A stretch of DNA of 64,000 nt from Lotus japonicus. Its lineage: Eukaryota; Streptophyta; Magnoliopsida; Fabales; Fabaceae. Numbering within the stretch: the first letter of the stretch is position 1; each line of letters opens with the position of its first letter. The notes under the pieces were generated by a model. It saw only the letters and a list, made by a program, of their open reading frames with translations. It was not told the origin of the DNA and ran no database searches. Location of the stretch: contig NC_080042.1 in NCBI RefSeq assembly GCF_012489685.1, forward strand, positions 32,183,158-32,247,157, read 5' to 3'. Both the position numbers and the translations under genes were made by a program. This document shows positions 10,950-22,971 of the stretch, in pieces.

Positions 10950-11026
10950 TGTAAGACCCTCTATTTTTAAACATTTAATTATTATTTATTAATATTATTA
11001 TTTCGTGAAAATATTAATAATTAGTT
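10950..11026 (+). repeat. start of a Ty3/gypsy-type LTR (fragment)
   Basis: It begins TGTAAGACCCTCTATTTTTA, the same kind of start as the long LTRs at 34077 and 53043, and is interrupted at 11026 by a CACTA end. Sequence with a TTGACTTTTGTGAACTGTTGAC segment from about 13260 may be the continuation of this LTR, but I could not prove it. Confidence 0.45.
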
Positions 11027-11190
11027 CACTGCTAGAAAATACGGCATTTAGTGGCGGATGACTCGCGGCGGTTTATTATAACTGCCGCTAAATTTTTTAT
11101 TTCCCGTCGGTTGCTTAACCGATGTTAGATACTGGCCTTTCTATGATACATACTGGGGGTTTGAACCGACGGGAAACTACGACCGTGTGA
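11027..11190 (+). mobile_element. CACTA-type transposon terminus
   Basis: It starts CACTGCTAGAAAATACGG and continues with short GGCGG/CCGCC-type and ACCGATG/CGACGGG-type inverted subterminal repeats, typical of CACTA ends. The matching right end (TTTTCTAGCAGTG) was not found downstream, so the element is truncated or its far end has decayed. Confidence 0.6.
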
Positions 11191-11289
11191 AATTGATTTT
11201 GTTCCCTCCTTTATTTCGCGCTCAATGTCCTCATAATCTCAGATACGATCACCGACTCACCATGGCATTTTCATGCTCTCAAACATTCA

Positions 11290-11729
11290 CCATTTCAGAG
11301 CGTTAACCCTAAGTCACTGGGGAAGAAGGTGAAGAAACAAATGCTCGACATTCTCAGGGAAGGTGAGTTCGAATTCGAACGCCACATGAAATTTTGTTAT
11401 CAATCTGGATTTCGATCTCTCCCAATTCGTCCCAAATCAACCACAATTTCGATCTCGATTTCGATCTCTCCCAAATCAACCACAATCAAACCCTCTCTTT
11501 TCAATTTCTAGGGATTTTGAATCTAATTGATCGACCGGTTCTGATTTTATATACAGGTTTGTGAGATGCAATGATCTGCGATTGAGCGCTGAAAATTACG
11601 GTTTCTCCGGCAGCAGCGCCGCCACTAAGAACCTCTTCTTGCGGTGTTTGTGTGATGTGCCAGTGCAGGATGATGTTGTACGCGATCGACCATTACCTGT
11701 CGCAGCATTCGTGCGAGCTCGACTTCAAG
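11290..11729 (+). pseudogene. exon-like captured gene fragment, product unknown
   Basis: This is GC-richer sequence next to the CACTA end. A putative exon ends at about 11362 (ATGCTCGACATTCTCAGGGAAG before GTGAGT). A second is bounded by an ACAG acceptor (exon start 11557) and a GTGAGT donor (exon end 11729). No single frame stays open across both. One frame of the second exon ends with the peptide YAIDHYLSQHSCELDFK, which I do not recognise. Codon-like composition and good splice sites suggest host exons captured by a transposon. Confidence 0.35.
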
Positions 11730-12078
11730 GTGAGTAGTTTTATGTGTTCATTATTTCTTTCGCTTTACTCCTGGTTCCTATAGATATTTTCTGTGATTTC
11801 ATCGTTTCCTTTCAGATTTGATTTTATCTATCTTTCTATTCCCTCATACTATTACAGCTAGTACCGAAACTCTGAATATGTACCAATTGTAAGCTAAGAG
11901 CACTTAACTTACTCAGATAATGTATTTAGGCTTTGTAAATGCAAAATCTAATCATTATGTTTAGATGTTCTCTCTTGTAAAACAAGTTTTAGGTCTCCTC
12001 TGCTTCAATTTTTATTAGCAAGTGTGGTGCCATGTGTGAGGGTCTAAGAAGAACTAACCAAAATGCAGGCATATCCCC

Positions 12079-12127
<49 letters not shown>

Positions 12128-13965
12128 TATGTGTTTTAGATATTGGGTATATGACTATATATTATTGATGTCTTATTGTGTTTTAGAATGGTCTTGCAGG
12201 TTCATATAACTATAAAGAAGCTAAGGTCCAATGGTAAAATTGAAGAATCCAAATGAATGTAATGTTAATATATGGTTATTTTCATTAATTTCACCATTCT
12301 TAAATTTCAGTACTAACTTGCCTTTATTTTGATACATTGGAACTGATATGACCAGTTCACATGGAATATGGCCCTCTATACTTTTCTCATGTGCCCTGGT
12401 GAAAACTGTTGAGGAGTTGTAGGATCTTGGTTACAATTCCTCAGTTTCAGCTTTTCTCATTGCATTAATTTCCAAGAGAACTGTGAGCATAACACTGTGG
12501 GCTAAGAAAATTGACAGCTTGTCTCACCCTAGTTCATTATCTATGGTCCTGCTAAGATGATGCAGGTAATGGAGTATTCAGTGTCCAATAAGGAGCAGAA
12601 GCAAATTATTTCTGATGGTTCACCAAATGACAGGCAGAGCAAGCAGGTCTCTGTACCCTCCATGAGAACCCGGACTTAGGTTGAAAGCATGTGTTTGATT
12701 TGAATTCTCTGTTTTCAGAAGTCAGGTGATGATGACTTGTGTTGTTGTAGCTTTACCACCACCTTGTATAATAGTTGCTTTTTACACAACAAGCAAGACA
12801 TTCTTTTTCTGAGAAGTGCTGAGTTTGTAGATAATTGTTGCTTCCTCATTGATACATTAGAAAATGCATAAACAATTTGAATTCCTTTGTTCATAAATAA
12901 TGTGTTGTTATGTTTTGTTTTCAAATGAGTTGGTACATTTTCCACCGGATCTAGCCAAGGGCTAGATAACATTGTAAGCTATACTTGTCATATATGCCTT
13001 TCATACTTTTCTTTGATGTGTTTACAATATTAATAAACCACTCTTTTATATATTTTGCAGCAACAATCTCCTAGTCATCACCAAGCAAAGTAAAGAAAAG
13101 GTATAACATAGCCCTTATATTGTAAGTAACACTAGTCAATACATAGCCCTTATATTGTAAGCTTGCTGTTATTCTCTTTGATAAGGATAGGAAGCTAAAT
13201 CATAGACAGCTAATGCTAAAGAATCTTCTGTGCATGAATGAACTAAAGGTTCTAATTACAATGCTACATGACAACGTTGAATGTTGACTTTTGTGAACTG
13301 TTGACTTATTAGTTGACTTTGACTTATGTTTGTTTGGTGTGTTATTTTGATTTTGCAAGAATATTGCGTGACAATATTATTTGGGAATAAATTCGTGACG
13401 TGGGAAACTAAAATAATTATAGAGGTTTGAAAATTTAAATATTAGGGACTTTATTTAATTAAAATGTCAAAAATAATGTGGAAAATTGGGGAAAAGATTT
13501 TAAATTGTTTTAATAATTATCTATAACCTTTAGGAGGAAGAAAATTGGGGAAAAGATTTGTTAGTGAAGAGAGAATATTCTTTACCATTTATTTATTTTG
13601 GAGGTTTATCTTTAGAAGAATATTCTCAAAATGAAAAATAGGAATATCTCCTTTTTATTTTAAAAATAATTCTGAAAATTAAAATATAATATATTAAAAA
13701 GTTAATAAAAATAGTTGTTTTAGAAAAATTTTATTTTTTCCCTATTAAGTTATATTATTCATTTCAAAAAAAGTTATTTTATTCGAATGTATGCATAGAA
13801 ATAGAAGATAATTTTTTTTACTTAGCCTTTGATGGTTTACTTTTTTTTTTTAAGATTGGATGGTTTACTTGAAGGTGAAGAGATATTAGAGATAAGACAT
13901 AAGAGAGTTATCATGTTCCAATAATTACATGCGTAGAATTTTTTTTTTTTAAAATGAAATTTATA
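11730..13965. other. non-coding stretch: AT microsatellite, decayed exon-like DNA, LTR-like segment
   Basis: No confirmed gene is present. Weak exon-like sequence lies near 12565-12650, with the frame VMEYSVSNKEQKQII. A short direct duplication containing ACATAGCCCTTATATTGTAAG lies at 13104-13162. From about 13260 the text resembles the U3 of a Ty3-type LTR. The remainder is AT-rich. Confidence 0.4.
12083..12122. repeat. (AT)n microsatellite, about 20 units
   Basis: An uninterrupted AT dinucleotide run directly visible in the sequence. Confidence 0.98.
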
Positions 13966-14429
13966 TCTATCTATCTATCTATCTATAAACTCTATAAAGG
14001 AAGAGTTTTTGCAGCCAGGAGGGCAAATATGTAATTCAATAATTTATTGCAATGCACACAAAATGAAAACATGGTTATTTCAGTAAATGTGTATATTTTT
14101 TCTCTCAGAATGAATCTCAGCCGTTGCTTCCTTTTTTGTGAAAATCCGAAATCGTATTGTGTTTGTGGCTTTCATTCTTCCTTAACGACGTATCCGTTGA
14201 AAACCTTTGTCTCTGCTATTTTCCTTATTTAATTTCGTCGTTTTCTCTTTCAACCCCTTTTCTATAAGAGTGAAGATTGAAAATGAGAAAATGAGAAAAT
14301 GAGTCGCGGATTGACACTCTTTCTACCTCCTTTTCTCTTATCTGTTTCTTTCTTTTGATTTTACCTCCCTGTTTTTGTTTTCCCTAATTGAGATTGGGAT
14401 TTTTAAATTTTCTGTTTCCGTTTGATCAT

Positions 14430-16925
14430 TGATGCAATTCCTACTTTCGCTCTCCGCCGTCGATGCTCCTCCAGTCGAGGTAATTAATGTGGCAGTGGAT
14501 TCGTGCTATTATCATCGATAATCAATTCCCAATCCCCAAATTCTGACTCTGTGAAATAACAGATGTAGAGGTTGGCGATGACTCCGGTGCTGTCTGCGCT
14601 ATTTTCTTTCGCCAGTCTCCACTGCCGCCCTTGATAGAAAAATGGAAAGGAACGTTATGGATGATTTTCTCACAAATGCTTAGTGTATTGCTTTGCAGGG
14701 TGTGATTGTGGATTGTGGATTGCAATTTTCGTTCCAGTTTTGTCATTTCTCTCTCGGAATTTAATCAGCATTTTTGTGAACCGCAAGGGTGAATAATTTG
14801 ACCTAAACCCACATGATAGTGCCACTGCAGAGAGCGGCACGGTGGCGCGCGAGGTATGGCACGTTTCGCCCCTTTCATCTCTCCACGCTTTGCTTTCCCT
14901 TCATCTCCCCCAATGCACCTTCTTTTTTCTCACTGCTTTCACTTTGCTGGCAGAGACCCAACCCCAAATAGATTCCAAGGGTGCTAGAGCCTTATAAAAA
15001 CAGATTCAAATGTGCGTACCAGCCTCCAGGTATTAATGTTGTTTTTCATCTCCCAAACCTGCACCACAATTTTCTCCTTTTATACCAGTCTTCTGTTCTT
15101 CATCGATACTAGACATGTTTCTGTGATTGCCCAATAGTGATTTATTCATCATTGTCCATACCATCTTCATGATTCATCAACTTTTGGCTGAATTACGTGA
15201 CAATGTCAAGGAAATGGGCAATTAAATGTGATAATAAGTGATACCTACATTTTTAGAAGGGTTTAAAACGGAAAGAAAATGTCAGTAGCTTATTAAACCA
15301 TAGTGTTGTGTGATAAAAGTTTCTGATTTTAAGTTCCAGGTGCAGTGGACTAAATTGATCTGGGAAAAAAGTTTTTCTACCCTCTTATTTAGTGGAGGCC
15401 ATATGCATACATCTAAAAGCCAGCTTGGACAAACTTTTCAAGTAAGCTTTATCTCTTTTTCTTCTTACGTATTTGTCTTTGTTCTACTACTACAATGCAA
15501 AATTATTAACTTCTCTTGGCAGATTTTGAGTAAATCCTAATATTTTGATTATGATTACTTCCTACTTCCTAACTGCACATACTTTAGGTTTGTGATTGAA
15601 GACACTGATTTAAATAGATATATGTGTTGTCATGCTCCCACTACATGCAAGTACAAGGCTGGAAAAAATTGATGAGTACTTACTTCACTTGGTGAGTTCT
15701 ATTTCCACCTGGTGGCTCTTTCACATATTTTGTGGATTTACAGTAGTTTATATTCTATTCAATTAGCAAACCGATGGTCTAACATCCTTACTATTTTGCT
15801 GATTTTTTTTTTGCAGTGTTTGTGCAGCTATACTCGCTACTTCGACCAGCTGTTGATATAGCAGAAATATTTCTTTGGCTCATATTGACGCTTTTTCAGT
15901 TAATCTTTTTATTTTATTCTAGGGTTACCATTTACAGCAATTTTCTCTTTTAGATCTCCTTTTGTTTCCGTTTTCCACAATCTGGAAGAGGGTTTAGTAA
16001 ATAGTATTTGTGAAGAGGAAAGGGGACAATATTTAGAAGTGATCATTTATGTATTTATGGCATAATCTAGACCCATTTGATTGCATACTAGACCCATTTG
16101 AAGACAAGTTACAAGTAATGTTGATCTCATGTTAGACAGCTCCAAATCCACCTTGACTAATTTTATTATCCAAACTGAAGTTGCTTTGCTTATATCATTG
16201 ATGCTGAAACTACTAATAATGAACAAGCATGCTGCAAATGAAATTTATATAAGCCAGACTAGGTCAAGTTCTCGGTTAATGTTTGGAAGTTAATAGTGTA
16301 ACCTCTAAAATCTTTGAACTGAGCCTCATTGTTGATTGAACTTCATGGTTGTTTCTCTTATTTGGAGTTTTTGGCTTGATGATTTGATTTGTGTCAATTT
16401 GACTTTTTTTTTTATTCTGGGTGAGGTTGGATTAACTCCTCCCGGGTAGTATTTGACAATTATACTACTTGCAGGTGCATTTGTTGGATGTTCATTTGAA
16501 GCCAATACTGTCATGAAAACTGACTTAGGACTTTAGTAGAGAAGAAAAATGCTATCTGTTTTCTCTTGCTTCTTTCATGTCTTTTCTTCTTCCTTCTAAT
16601 AATTAGCAAATGGATGTTTTAGAGTTAGCTTGAAATTATTTTTCTCTTTGTTCTTAACTTTAACTATATCAAGTCCTCTGGCATCCTCTGCCTAGCTTAA
16701 TGGTTATGTTCTTAAGCATCCATTTGTCTAGCAGTACCATACAATTATAAAAAAAACTTACATCATTTCATTCCTTGGATACTGATTATGACGAACAATG
16801 ATTTTATGGGTTCTGACTTCTGATGGAAAATTTTATTACACTTAACAGATTGTGGTGGATGCAGTTTCTGCCTCCTGGCATGGTTACATGTTCTATACTT
16901 ATAAGGGTAGAAATTAAGACATCTT
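14430..16925. other. interior of the probable Helitron, unassigned
   Basis: A mix of GC-richer and AT-rich stretches with several good AG/GT splice-like sites but no long frame. It may hold intron and exon pieces of captured host genes that I cannot identify. Confidence 0.35.
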
Positions 16926-16977
16926 TTTGAGAAAAACATCTTTAGTTTTAATGTTAAATTTAATTTTAATGTCTCAT

Positions 16978-17112
16978 GACATAGAGCAAGCTCTCCCTAG
17001 GCTAAGGGTGCAGCCTTCTGTGCCAGTAATGTTCACTTATGGTGAGCTTATAGGTGGAGCCAATGAAGTGATGAGTGTTCCCTTGAACCAGTCCTTAACT
17101 AATTGGGTTTAA
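16978..17112 (+). pseudogene. CC-type glutaredoxin, C-terminal fragment
   Basis: Forty-five residues in one open frame match the C-terminal half of plant CC-type (ROXY-like) glutaredoxins: [10 protein letters not shown], then PSVPVMF with the SVP that corresponds to the glutathione-contacting TVP motif, then [12 protein letters not shown]. Active family members are about 100 residues long and carry a CCxC/CCxS redox site in the N-terminal half. That half is absent here, so this is a fragment. It sits inside the probable Helitron on the same strand as the element, which fits Helitron gene capture. The usual VFIGG is altered to VMFTYG, a sign of decay. Confidence 0.75.
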
Positions 17113-17376
17113 AAGAAACTACTCAGGTGCTATAGTGGTCGTTGAAGAATTATTAACCTTTACATTCTTTCAAGCATTATACCTGTAAACAGTGGTTAAT
17201 AAGCATTTTACCTAAACTAAATTTTAAATAAGGCAAAGATAGAGAAAAAGGGGGTTGAGGATGTATGTTTCGTTTTATTTTTTCAATATCTATAATTAAT
17301 TTTTGCCTCTGAATCATAGGCTCTGATTGTATTAGTTTTTTTCAATCTTCAGTTCCATATTTGTAGTAATATAATT

Positions 17377-17493
17377 TGTCTCCGTAGGATAGCTCAAGTG
17401 GTAGGAGCTGGGAACATATGGGTTGGGTAGGGGGAGGTCCAGGGATCAATTACTGGCGGGTGCAATTTATCTTTCCGATATACCAAAAAAAAT
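17377..17493 (+). mobile_element. tRNA-derived SINE, copy 3, with perfect target duplication
   Basis: The layout is TCTCCGTAGGATAGCTCAAG (box A region), AGGTCCAGGGATCAATT (box B), GTGCAATTTATCTTTCC and GATATACCAAAAAAAA. The 10-bp duplication TAATATAATT is exact on both sides (17367-17376 and 17494-17503). It is the best-preserved SINE in the window and can serve as the family reference. Confidence 0.88.
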
Positions 17494-18085
17494 TAATATA
17501 ATTCGTATTGCTTTATATCATCTAATCACAATTAAATTTGAGGAAAAACATTGGAAAATAGTTTAATGAAAACATTGTTTATTAAAATATTTTATGCCTT
17601 CATTTTTCATTTTGTTCAAATTTAGTAAACATCTATGTTATGACTTTTTGTCTTCATTTCCATTGTCGTCGTCGTCTCTGCCGCTGATGCTGCCACCATC
17701 GTTGCTAACACCCCAACCTTCACTGCAGCCACCACCAGTGCCACATTCGCTGGCGCGTCCTTCATTGATGGCGACGACGAAGGCAAGCAGTGGTGATGGC
17801 AGCGAGACATGATAAATTAATCTCAAAATAAAACTTTCAAATTTATATTTTATTATATTTAAAATAAATTTATCTTTAAATTTATAAAATTTCATTTTCT
17901 GTATATTAAATTATGCTCGCAATTTTGACCGGGATATAATGAAAGCTAAAGACCTCTTCAAGAATGTGACTCCTAAGAATAGAACGCTGAAACTGGGTTT
18001 GGTTTATAAACTTTCTTTTACTAAGCATAAAAAAAAATAGCACTGATTTTGAAAAAAAATCACACTTAAAAGAAAAAAGAATACC

Positions 18086-18318
18086 CCTGTGCGTCACAGG
18101 ACTAGGATAAATAAGATTTGAAAAATAGTATCTCAAAAGAAACAAAAACAAACATTTAATAAAAAAACTCCTTACAAAGTTATGATTCTTTATATCTAAA
18201 CAAAAATTTATTATTTTAATCCATAAAATATCTTTAAAAAAATAACACATAATTTTAAAAAAATTATAAAAAAATAAAAATGAATATCCTCGTGCGTCGC
18301 TCGGGTAAAAAAAACTAG
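18086..18318 (+). terminator. two successive Helitron-like 3' ends
   Basis: CCTGTG-CGT-CACAGG followed by ACTAG ends at 18105. A second, imperfect hairpin (CCTCGTGCGTCGCTCGGG) followed by an A-rich spacer and CTAG ends at 18318. Both are preceded by GAATA[CT]CC. The second has the normal 10-12 base spacing before CTAG, while the first has almost none. Confidence 0.5.
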
Positions 18319-18884
18319 TTATTTATATAAGAAGCTTGAGCCAAAGCAACTCAAGGCAAGAAACAAGTACAATCTGATCTGAACTTGAACGACCCAAGAA
18401 CATCCTGGCCTGAATAAAAAAAAAAACCCACCACCATCCCACAAAATGACATTACACGAAATCCCAAGAAAGAGCCTCATTAAAACCTTGCTAGGAAAAA
18501 CCCAATGGAAAAAAAGTCTAGCAAGGAAAAAGAGTACCACAATATTGGGATAGTCATTATGCACCTGAAAATATTAACATAACATCCCTTGACTCAGTAT
18601 AAAAACCAAAAACTCAAAACATGGTTGTCCTCTAGCATAAAAAACACCAATAGGGAAATCTCCAGCAAAAACACCATTCTTATTAAACAACATCAGCAAC
18701 AATAGGACCCTCCAATTTTCTCACACATTTAGTTAGATAGCCAACAACAAACAGCAACAACAGCAAACAGTACCAGCTTCAGCAACAGCACAACAACAAA
18801 AACAGCCAACAACAGCCAACATCAACATTTCTACATAACAACAACAACAACAGTTATCAATTTAAATGGCACCATTTGTAAAGA

Positions 18885-19128
18885 GTTATCCCGCCACAAA
18901 CGCATGAGACCCCCCGCTGCACCCTCATAATGAACCTCCACATGACGCATCGACATACCCTACCCTGCGCCCATGATTCTATCGTACACTATCGTTGTTC
19001 ATTTAACTTTGTTTCCTATAGTATCAAAAGTTCAGGCTTCCACTGCAAAATTGCCTTCTTTACTGCTTCCCTCTTCGTTGACCCTCCCACCCCCCCGTAC
19101 GTTCCATGTAAACCACGGACCCGACATA
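18885..19128 (-). pseudogene. LINE ORF2, start of endonuclease domain
   Basis: Just after ORF1, the minus strand reads WNVRG followed by a frame-disturbed segment, then QWKPELLIL, ETKLNEQR and EGAAGGLMRLW. These are the first strands of the plant LINE apurinic-type endonuclease. A stop replaces the residue before ETK. The sequence then runs into TTG/CTG-rich DNA, so the rest of the endonuclease and the whole RT are deleted. Confidence 0.65.
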
Positions 19129-21242
19129 TCAACTAAGGTTTGGATGATTATGTCGGAGTTGCGCCTCCAAACCTCTAATCATCAAAGCTTCGGACCCTCG
19201 TGCTTTCAGGCCCAACTGTTTTCCAATCAGCCAAGTTCGTTGTGCACGTGTCATCACACTGTCTTCTCCTGGAACTGGCTCCAAGAAATCAATAGGCAAT
19301 GGTTTAGGCTTATTTTTACTCCCCTTCGGGCGCCCCCTCCCAGAGCTTTTATGTGATGCATTTGTTTGTGGATAAACTATAACAGATGGAGACTTCTGGA
19401 CAGGAGATTTGACATGCTCATGGGGTGACGTGATTTGCTTCTGCACCGCCTCCTGTTTGCCTCGATCATGCTCTGGAGACGCTTGCAAGGTTGTGGATAT
19501 GTGCTTCCTCACAATTTGATTTGGAGTCGTATGAACAAAGACATCAGTTTTTTCACTAGAACGCACAGTTTCCCCAAACTCGTTTTTAGCGTTAACGTGT
19601 TGTGCCAAACACTTTTGTTGTTGAAATATGAAAAACAGGTTTTGAGATATTTGTTTTCTTGGTAAACACGTCCCTTGTCTTTGTTTCTGAGCAGAAGAAC
19701 GTGGGTCCCATTTAAATGAATTTGAAGGCCTGAAATAATATGTTGCCAAAAACAAATCCTTGGAATTAAATGAATATCCTGTAACTGCATATCTTTTTGA
19801 ATCCTCAAGGGCAGGATTTTGAATTCCATTATCAGAAATCTTGTTTTCTTTTAAATTCTTCCCCCATTCCCCAATCTCATTCAATGTATAACCTGACTCA
19901 ATTAGGTCCTGTAACTGCTCCCTTGTATTCAATCCCGAATTTATTGCTAACGTTTTAGGATTCAAAATTCTTGCTTCCGATTGCTTCCTTGTATTCAATC
20001 TCCTCCGTGTATTACTTCCGGCCACCGTCCAGTCCCCTCACAGACGCTTCAGCCTCAAGCACGCTAAGGCCTTCCAATCTATCGTCCCGATACACTTCAT
20101 CTTACTCATCGGAAACAACATCTACGACGGACTCATAATCTTTTTACTTAACATCATCCATAGTTGTACCAAAACCATCATTCATATCATCATCATCAGA
20201 AACATCTTCCTCAGACACATACTCCTTCCATGGCGTAGTTGGCATATCTTCGACACACCCGTAATCATAAGTATTAGAATCCTTCTCAATTAAAATAACA
20301 CAAGAAGTACCGTCAACATCAATAGACATTGTGATACTTTGTACCAACGAATTATGCATTCTAACTAGAACTCTGGCATAGTCCACTCGGTGCCGCGACG
20401 ACGTTGCTACATCCGACGACACATAATTTCCCATTCGGTTTCCAACAGCAGTAAAAAAAGGTTCAGTCCATAATCCTAACGGAACTTGCCAGAGGCGAAT
20501 CCAGACAAGGTGTGCAACACCAAAATTAAGCGTCGTGCATGGTCTAATATCAGAGAGATTCTCTTCCAAAATATTCGGCATTCTGAAATAGTGTCCAACA
20601 TTTCTTCATTATTCTCCAATTCCAGAATCACTTCATTTGCTCCTAATGGAATGAGGCGAAAATTGTACATCCCAATTCTACTCAACTCATCCTGCATAAT
20701 GTTCACTAACGTGAGCTCTAGGGTTCGTGCCTGAAGACATCTCCGGAACCAGCCATCAACCAAATCTGGGTTCGTGAAACGCAGCGGGACAACTTCTGGC
20801 TTTGGAGAGAAATCCCTTAACTGGTCTTCTTCCTCATTTTTCTTTTTTTCTACATTCTGTGTGCTCATATGTGGCTGTCCCTTTGGTCTCCAAACTATTC
20901 CTTGGATTTCATACTTATAACGTCCCGGTGACGGCACCTTCGACATCCGGGAAGGCCGTTGTATTTTAGCTTTTTGAACCACAATAAAATACCTTCCAAA
21001 CGCGAGCCATGGAACATACGAATGGCCTTCCATGCCTCATCATCTCTCTGGAAACGAACAAATCCATATCGAAACCTTCGCCCATACTTGATTCTCTGTT
21101 GTATAAAAACATCACATAGATTCCCTGCTCTGCCAAAGATTGACCAAAGTTTCGCCCGCCTAATCCTCTCGCCTAGGCCGTCAACGAACACCGAGAAAGA
21201 TTGCTTGCCTAAATTCTTCCTTGCAAAATCCCCATGGCTCAC
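19129..21242 (-). pseudogene. LINE ORF1, RRM nucleic-acid chaperone (frameshifted)
   Basis: The first frame (21242-20895) starts MSHGDFARKNLGKQSF and carries an RRM with FSVFVDGLGE (RNP2 region) and RFRYGFVRF (RNP1). A one-base loss near the RRM end moves the frame to 21033-20476, which begins in the segment reading IVVQKAKIQR. A second shift leads to 20581-20144, with HLVWIRLWQVPLGLW, an acidic stretch SEEDVSDDDDMNDG and a stop. A third block (20025-19129) ends with an AT-hook-like GRGRPKGSKNKPKP motif. Plant L1-type ORF1 proteins have this RRM plus basic tail design and bind the element RNA. The same frameshifts are present in the copy at 26226-28308, so decay preceded duplication. Confidence 0.8.
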
Positions 21243-21258
21243 CCCTGGTTGTGCTCGC

Positions 21259-22440
21259 TGTAACGCCCCAATTTTTCAACCGGGGATCACATTAGTAACC
21301 CAACAAATATGGGGACCAACTCGGAATTTTTTTTTTTCAAAGAGGTGATAAATTTCGAAACACAAAAGGCCCATCATCACCCAAGCAATGGCCCGAGAAG
21401 TTCCCCGATAAGTTGGTCGGGCACAATGCCTCATTGAAAGCACTCCTTACCTAGACAGAACGACCCGAGTTCTTACTTGAACTCAAATGAGATTTTTCGA
21501 TAACACTTTCAAATCTTTTCCAAACGATTCAATTATCCGTTAAGTTCAAAATCCGTTGATTACTTTTATCTTTATCAACTTTCAAAATTTAAATCCATTT
21601 AATCGTTTGATTTTCAAAACTCTTATGATTAAAAATATTCCAAAAATAATTCATCATTTATCGCGTAGTAACAATACCCCAAATTACAGCTAAGATAAAA
21701 ATCGCTAGCGTAATATTCAAAAAAAATAACGACACTCCCCGAACACGCAATTAACCTTCATAATTTCTCAACGAAACAACATATTAAATTTTTTCCCCCA
21801 ACAACAACTCAACAAAAGTACGCTTGATATTAATACAAAGAAACAACAACAACCAAAACAATTAATCAATCAATTCAACACCTTGAACACCTTCACTTCA
21901 CATATCATGCAAGAAAATAAAAACCATGCAAACTCACGCACTAATTAAGAAGCTACCCTTACCTTGGCCTAAAATAAGAAGAAAGTAATAGCACGGTTCT
22001 TCCAACGGAGTCCCTTTTTTTATGAATAAAAGATGAACACAAGGAACTTCAAGCCTCTTGCTACAAGCTTTCCCTTCACCACCAATAGAGATGATGAACT
22101 CGCACCCCCAAGGAAAGAAGACAAAATTTGAGTCTTCCAAAGAAAGAAGAAAACTCAAAGAGAGAAGAGAAATAAAGCTTTGAGGGCAATGCTTCCTCAA
22201 AGAGAGAATTTGAGATTGAGTAGAGAGTTATGGATGAAAAAAACAAAGGGTCAAGCCTCCTTATATAATACTCAAGATGCCCTCAAAATACCCAGAATAT
22301 CCCCAAAAACTTTACCCCTAGACATGGGCTCTAAGTTTCCTTAAACACATGTGACTAAATTAATTAAAACCTAACTTAATTGATTCAATTAAAAAAACAA
22401 AATAATTATATATATATATATAAATATATATACGTACTAT
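21259..22440 (-). repeat. 3' LTR of the Ty3 element
   Basis: It runs from TGTAACGCCCC (plus strand) at 21259 to about 22440. The minus strand has a promoter-like TATATAAGGAGG near 22258-22270. Compared with the 5' LTR it lacks a 617-bp segment after position 21722. The boundary at 22440 is where similarity to the 5' LTR fades in AT repeats. Confidence 0.75.
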
Positions 22441-22955
22441 ACATATACTCTTGTGAGGTTGATTCCTCATCGTCAACAGCTCCTCAAAACTGGTCCGCAT
22501 ACTCATCAATCCTTGGTAAAGGCATCAAGTCATTGCTTCCCTTGTAGCCATTCTCCTTCGTATGTACCACGATCGTAGCCAAAGGGATTTCAAAACTAAA
22601 TTCTTCAAAGAGAGTTTTGAAAAATATGAGTTTAAGAACTCTACGAGTCTAGCATTGGGGAAGATAACTATTTTATTGGTGCTATCAAGCAATACATGAT
22701 GGTGGGACAGCCAATCCATGTTTATGATCGCATCCAATAATGTAAGTTATAACTATATATATAAATATATATCTATCAACTATACAACTACTATAAATAT
22801 CAGATTCTTCACCTACGAACCACCTTCAAACACAAACACATTACAACAAGCAATCAACTCACTCTTCCTTCGATTGACACCCCATCAATCGATCTCAGAG
22901 TTCAAACATCTTAAGCAAGCAAGTCTACCCACAATCTCTGGTTATCTCAACCAAA
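22441..22955 (-). pseudogene. Ty3/gypsy internal remnant: protease end and RT scrap
   Basis: At 22737-22525 the minus strand reads INMDWLSHHHVLLD followed by NKIVIFPNA, the conserved end of the Ty3/gypsy aspartic protease. Then, in another frame near 22510, PLPRIDEYADQF resembles the PLPRIDDLMDQL segment at the start of RT. Everything else of gag-pol (several kb) is missing. The rest, to 22955, is leader sequence. Confidence 0.75.
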
Positions 22956-22967
22956 GCTCTGATACCA
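22956..22967 (-). other. primer-binding site (initiator Met-tRNA)
   Basis: The minus strand reads TGGTATCAGAGC, four bases after the LTR end GGGGCGTTACA. It fixes the element orientation as minus and marks 22972 as the inner end of the 5' LTR. Confidence 0.88.
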
Positions 22968-22971
22968 AAAA

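Larger units (their letters stand above)
13966..18318 (+). mobile_element. probable non-autonomous Helitron carrying gene fragments
   Basis: The candidate 5' end is TCTATC repeats followed by TATAAACTCTATAAAGGAAG from about 13966, after an A. The candidate 3' end is a decayed GC-rich hairpin (18288-18305) followed by CTAG at 18315-18318 and then T. Sequence just after the 5' end (GGAAGAGTTTTTGCAGCCAGG) has a recognisable relative on the minus strand near 46850, which supports a repeated terminus. Inside are a glutaredoxin fragment, a later SINE and stretches without features. No Rep or helicase was found. An alternative 3' end with a perfect hairpin is at 18087-18105. Confidence 0.5.
18325..21254 (-). 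mobile_element. LINE (L1-type), internally deleted, original copy
   Basis: Read down from 21254, the order is ORF1 with an RRM, a short gap, the start of the ORF2 endonuclease, then a CTG/TTG-rich stretch and a 3' region containing a TTTTTCCTAGCAAGG segment. Reverse transcriptase is missing. The Ty3 LTR at 21259 abuts its 5' end. The 3' end meets the Helitron terminus at 18318, and no poly(A) tail is visible. Confidence 0.75.

Noticed and set aside
17377..17493. A tRNA gene
   Set aside because: A and B boxes are present, but there is no cloverleaf or anticodon arm. The tail and the 10-bp target duplication show a SINE.
17594..17895. Short frames on both strands near 17.6-17.9 kb (proline/serine and alanine rich)
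   Set aside because: Overlapping frames in opposite directions in biased sequence, with no conserved motif.
21934..22200. 88-residue frame MRKHCPQSFISLLSLSF (also at 24268 and 28998, minus strand)
   Set aside because: It lies in the LTR leader just after the TATA box and is conserved only because the LTR copies are recent duplicates. No protein features were recognised.
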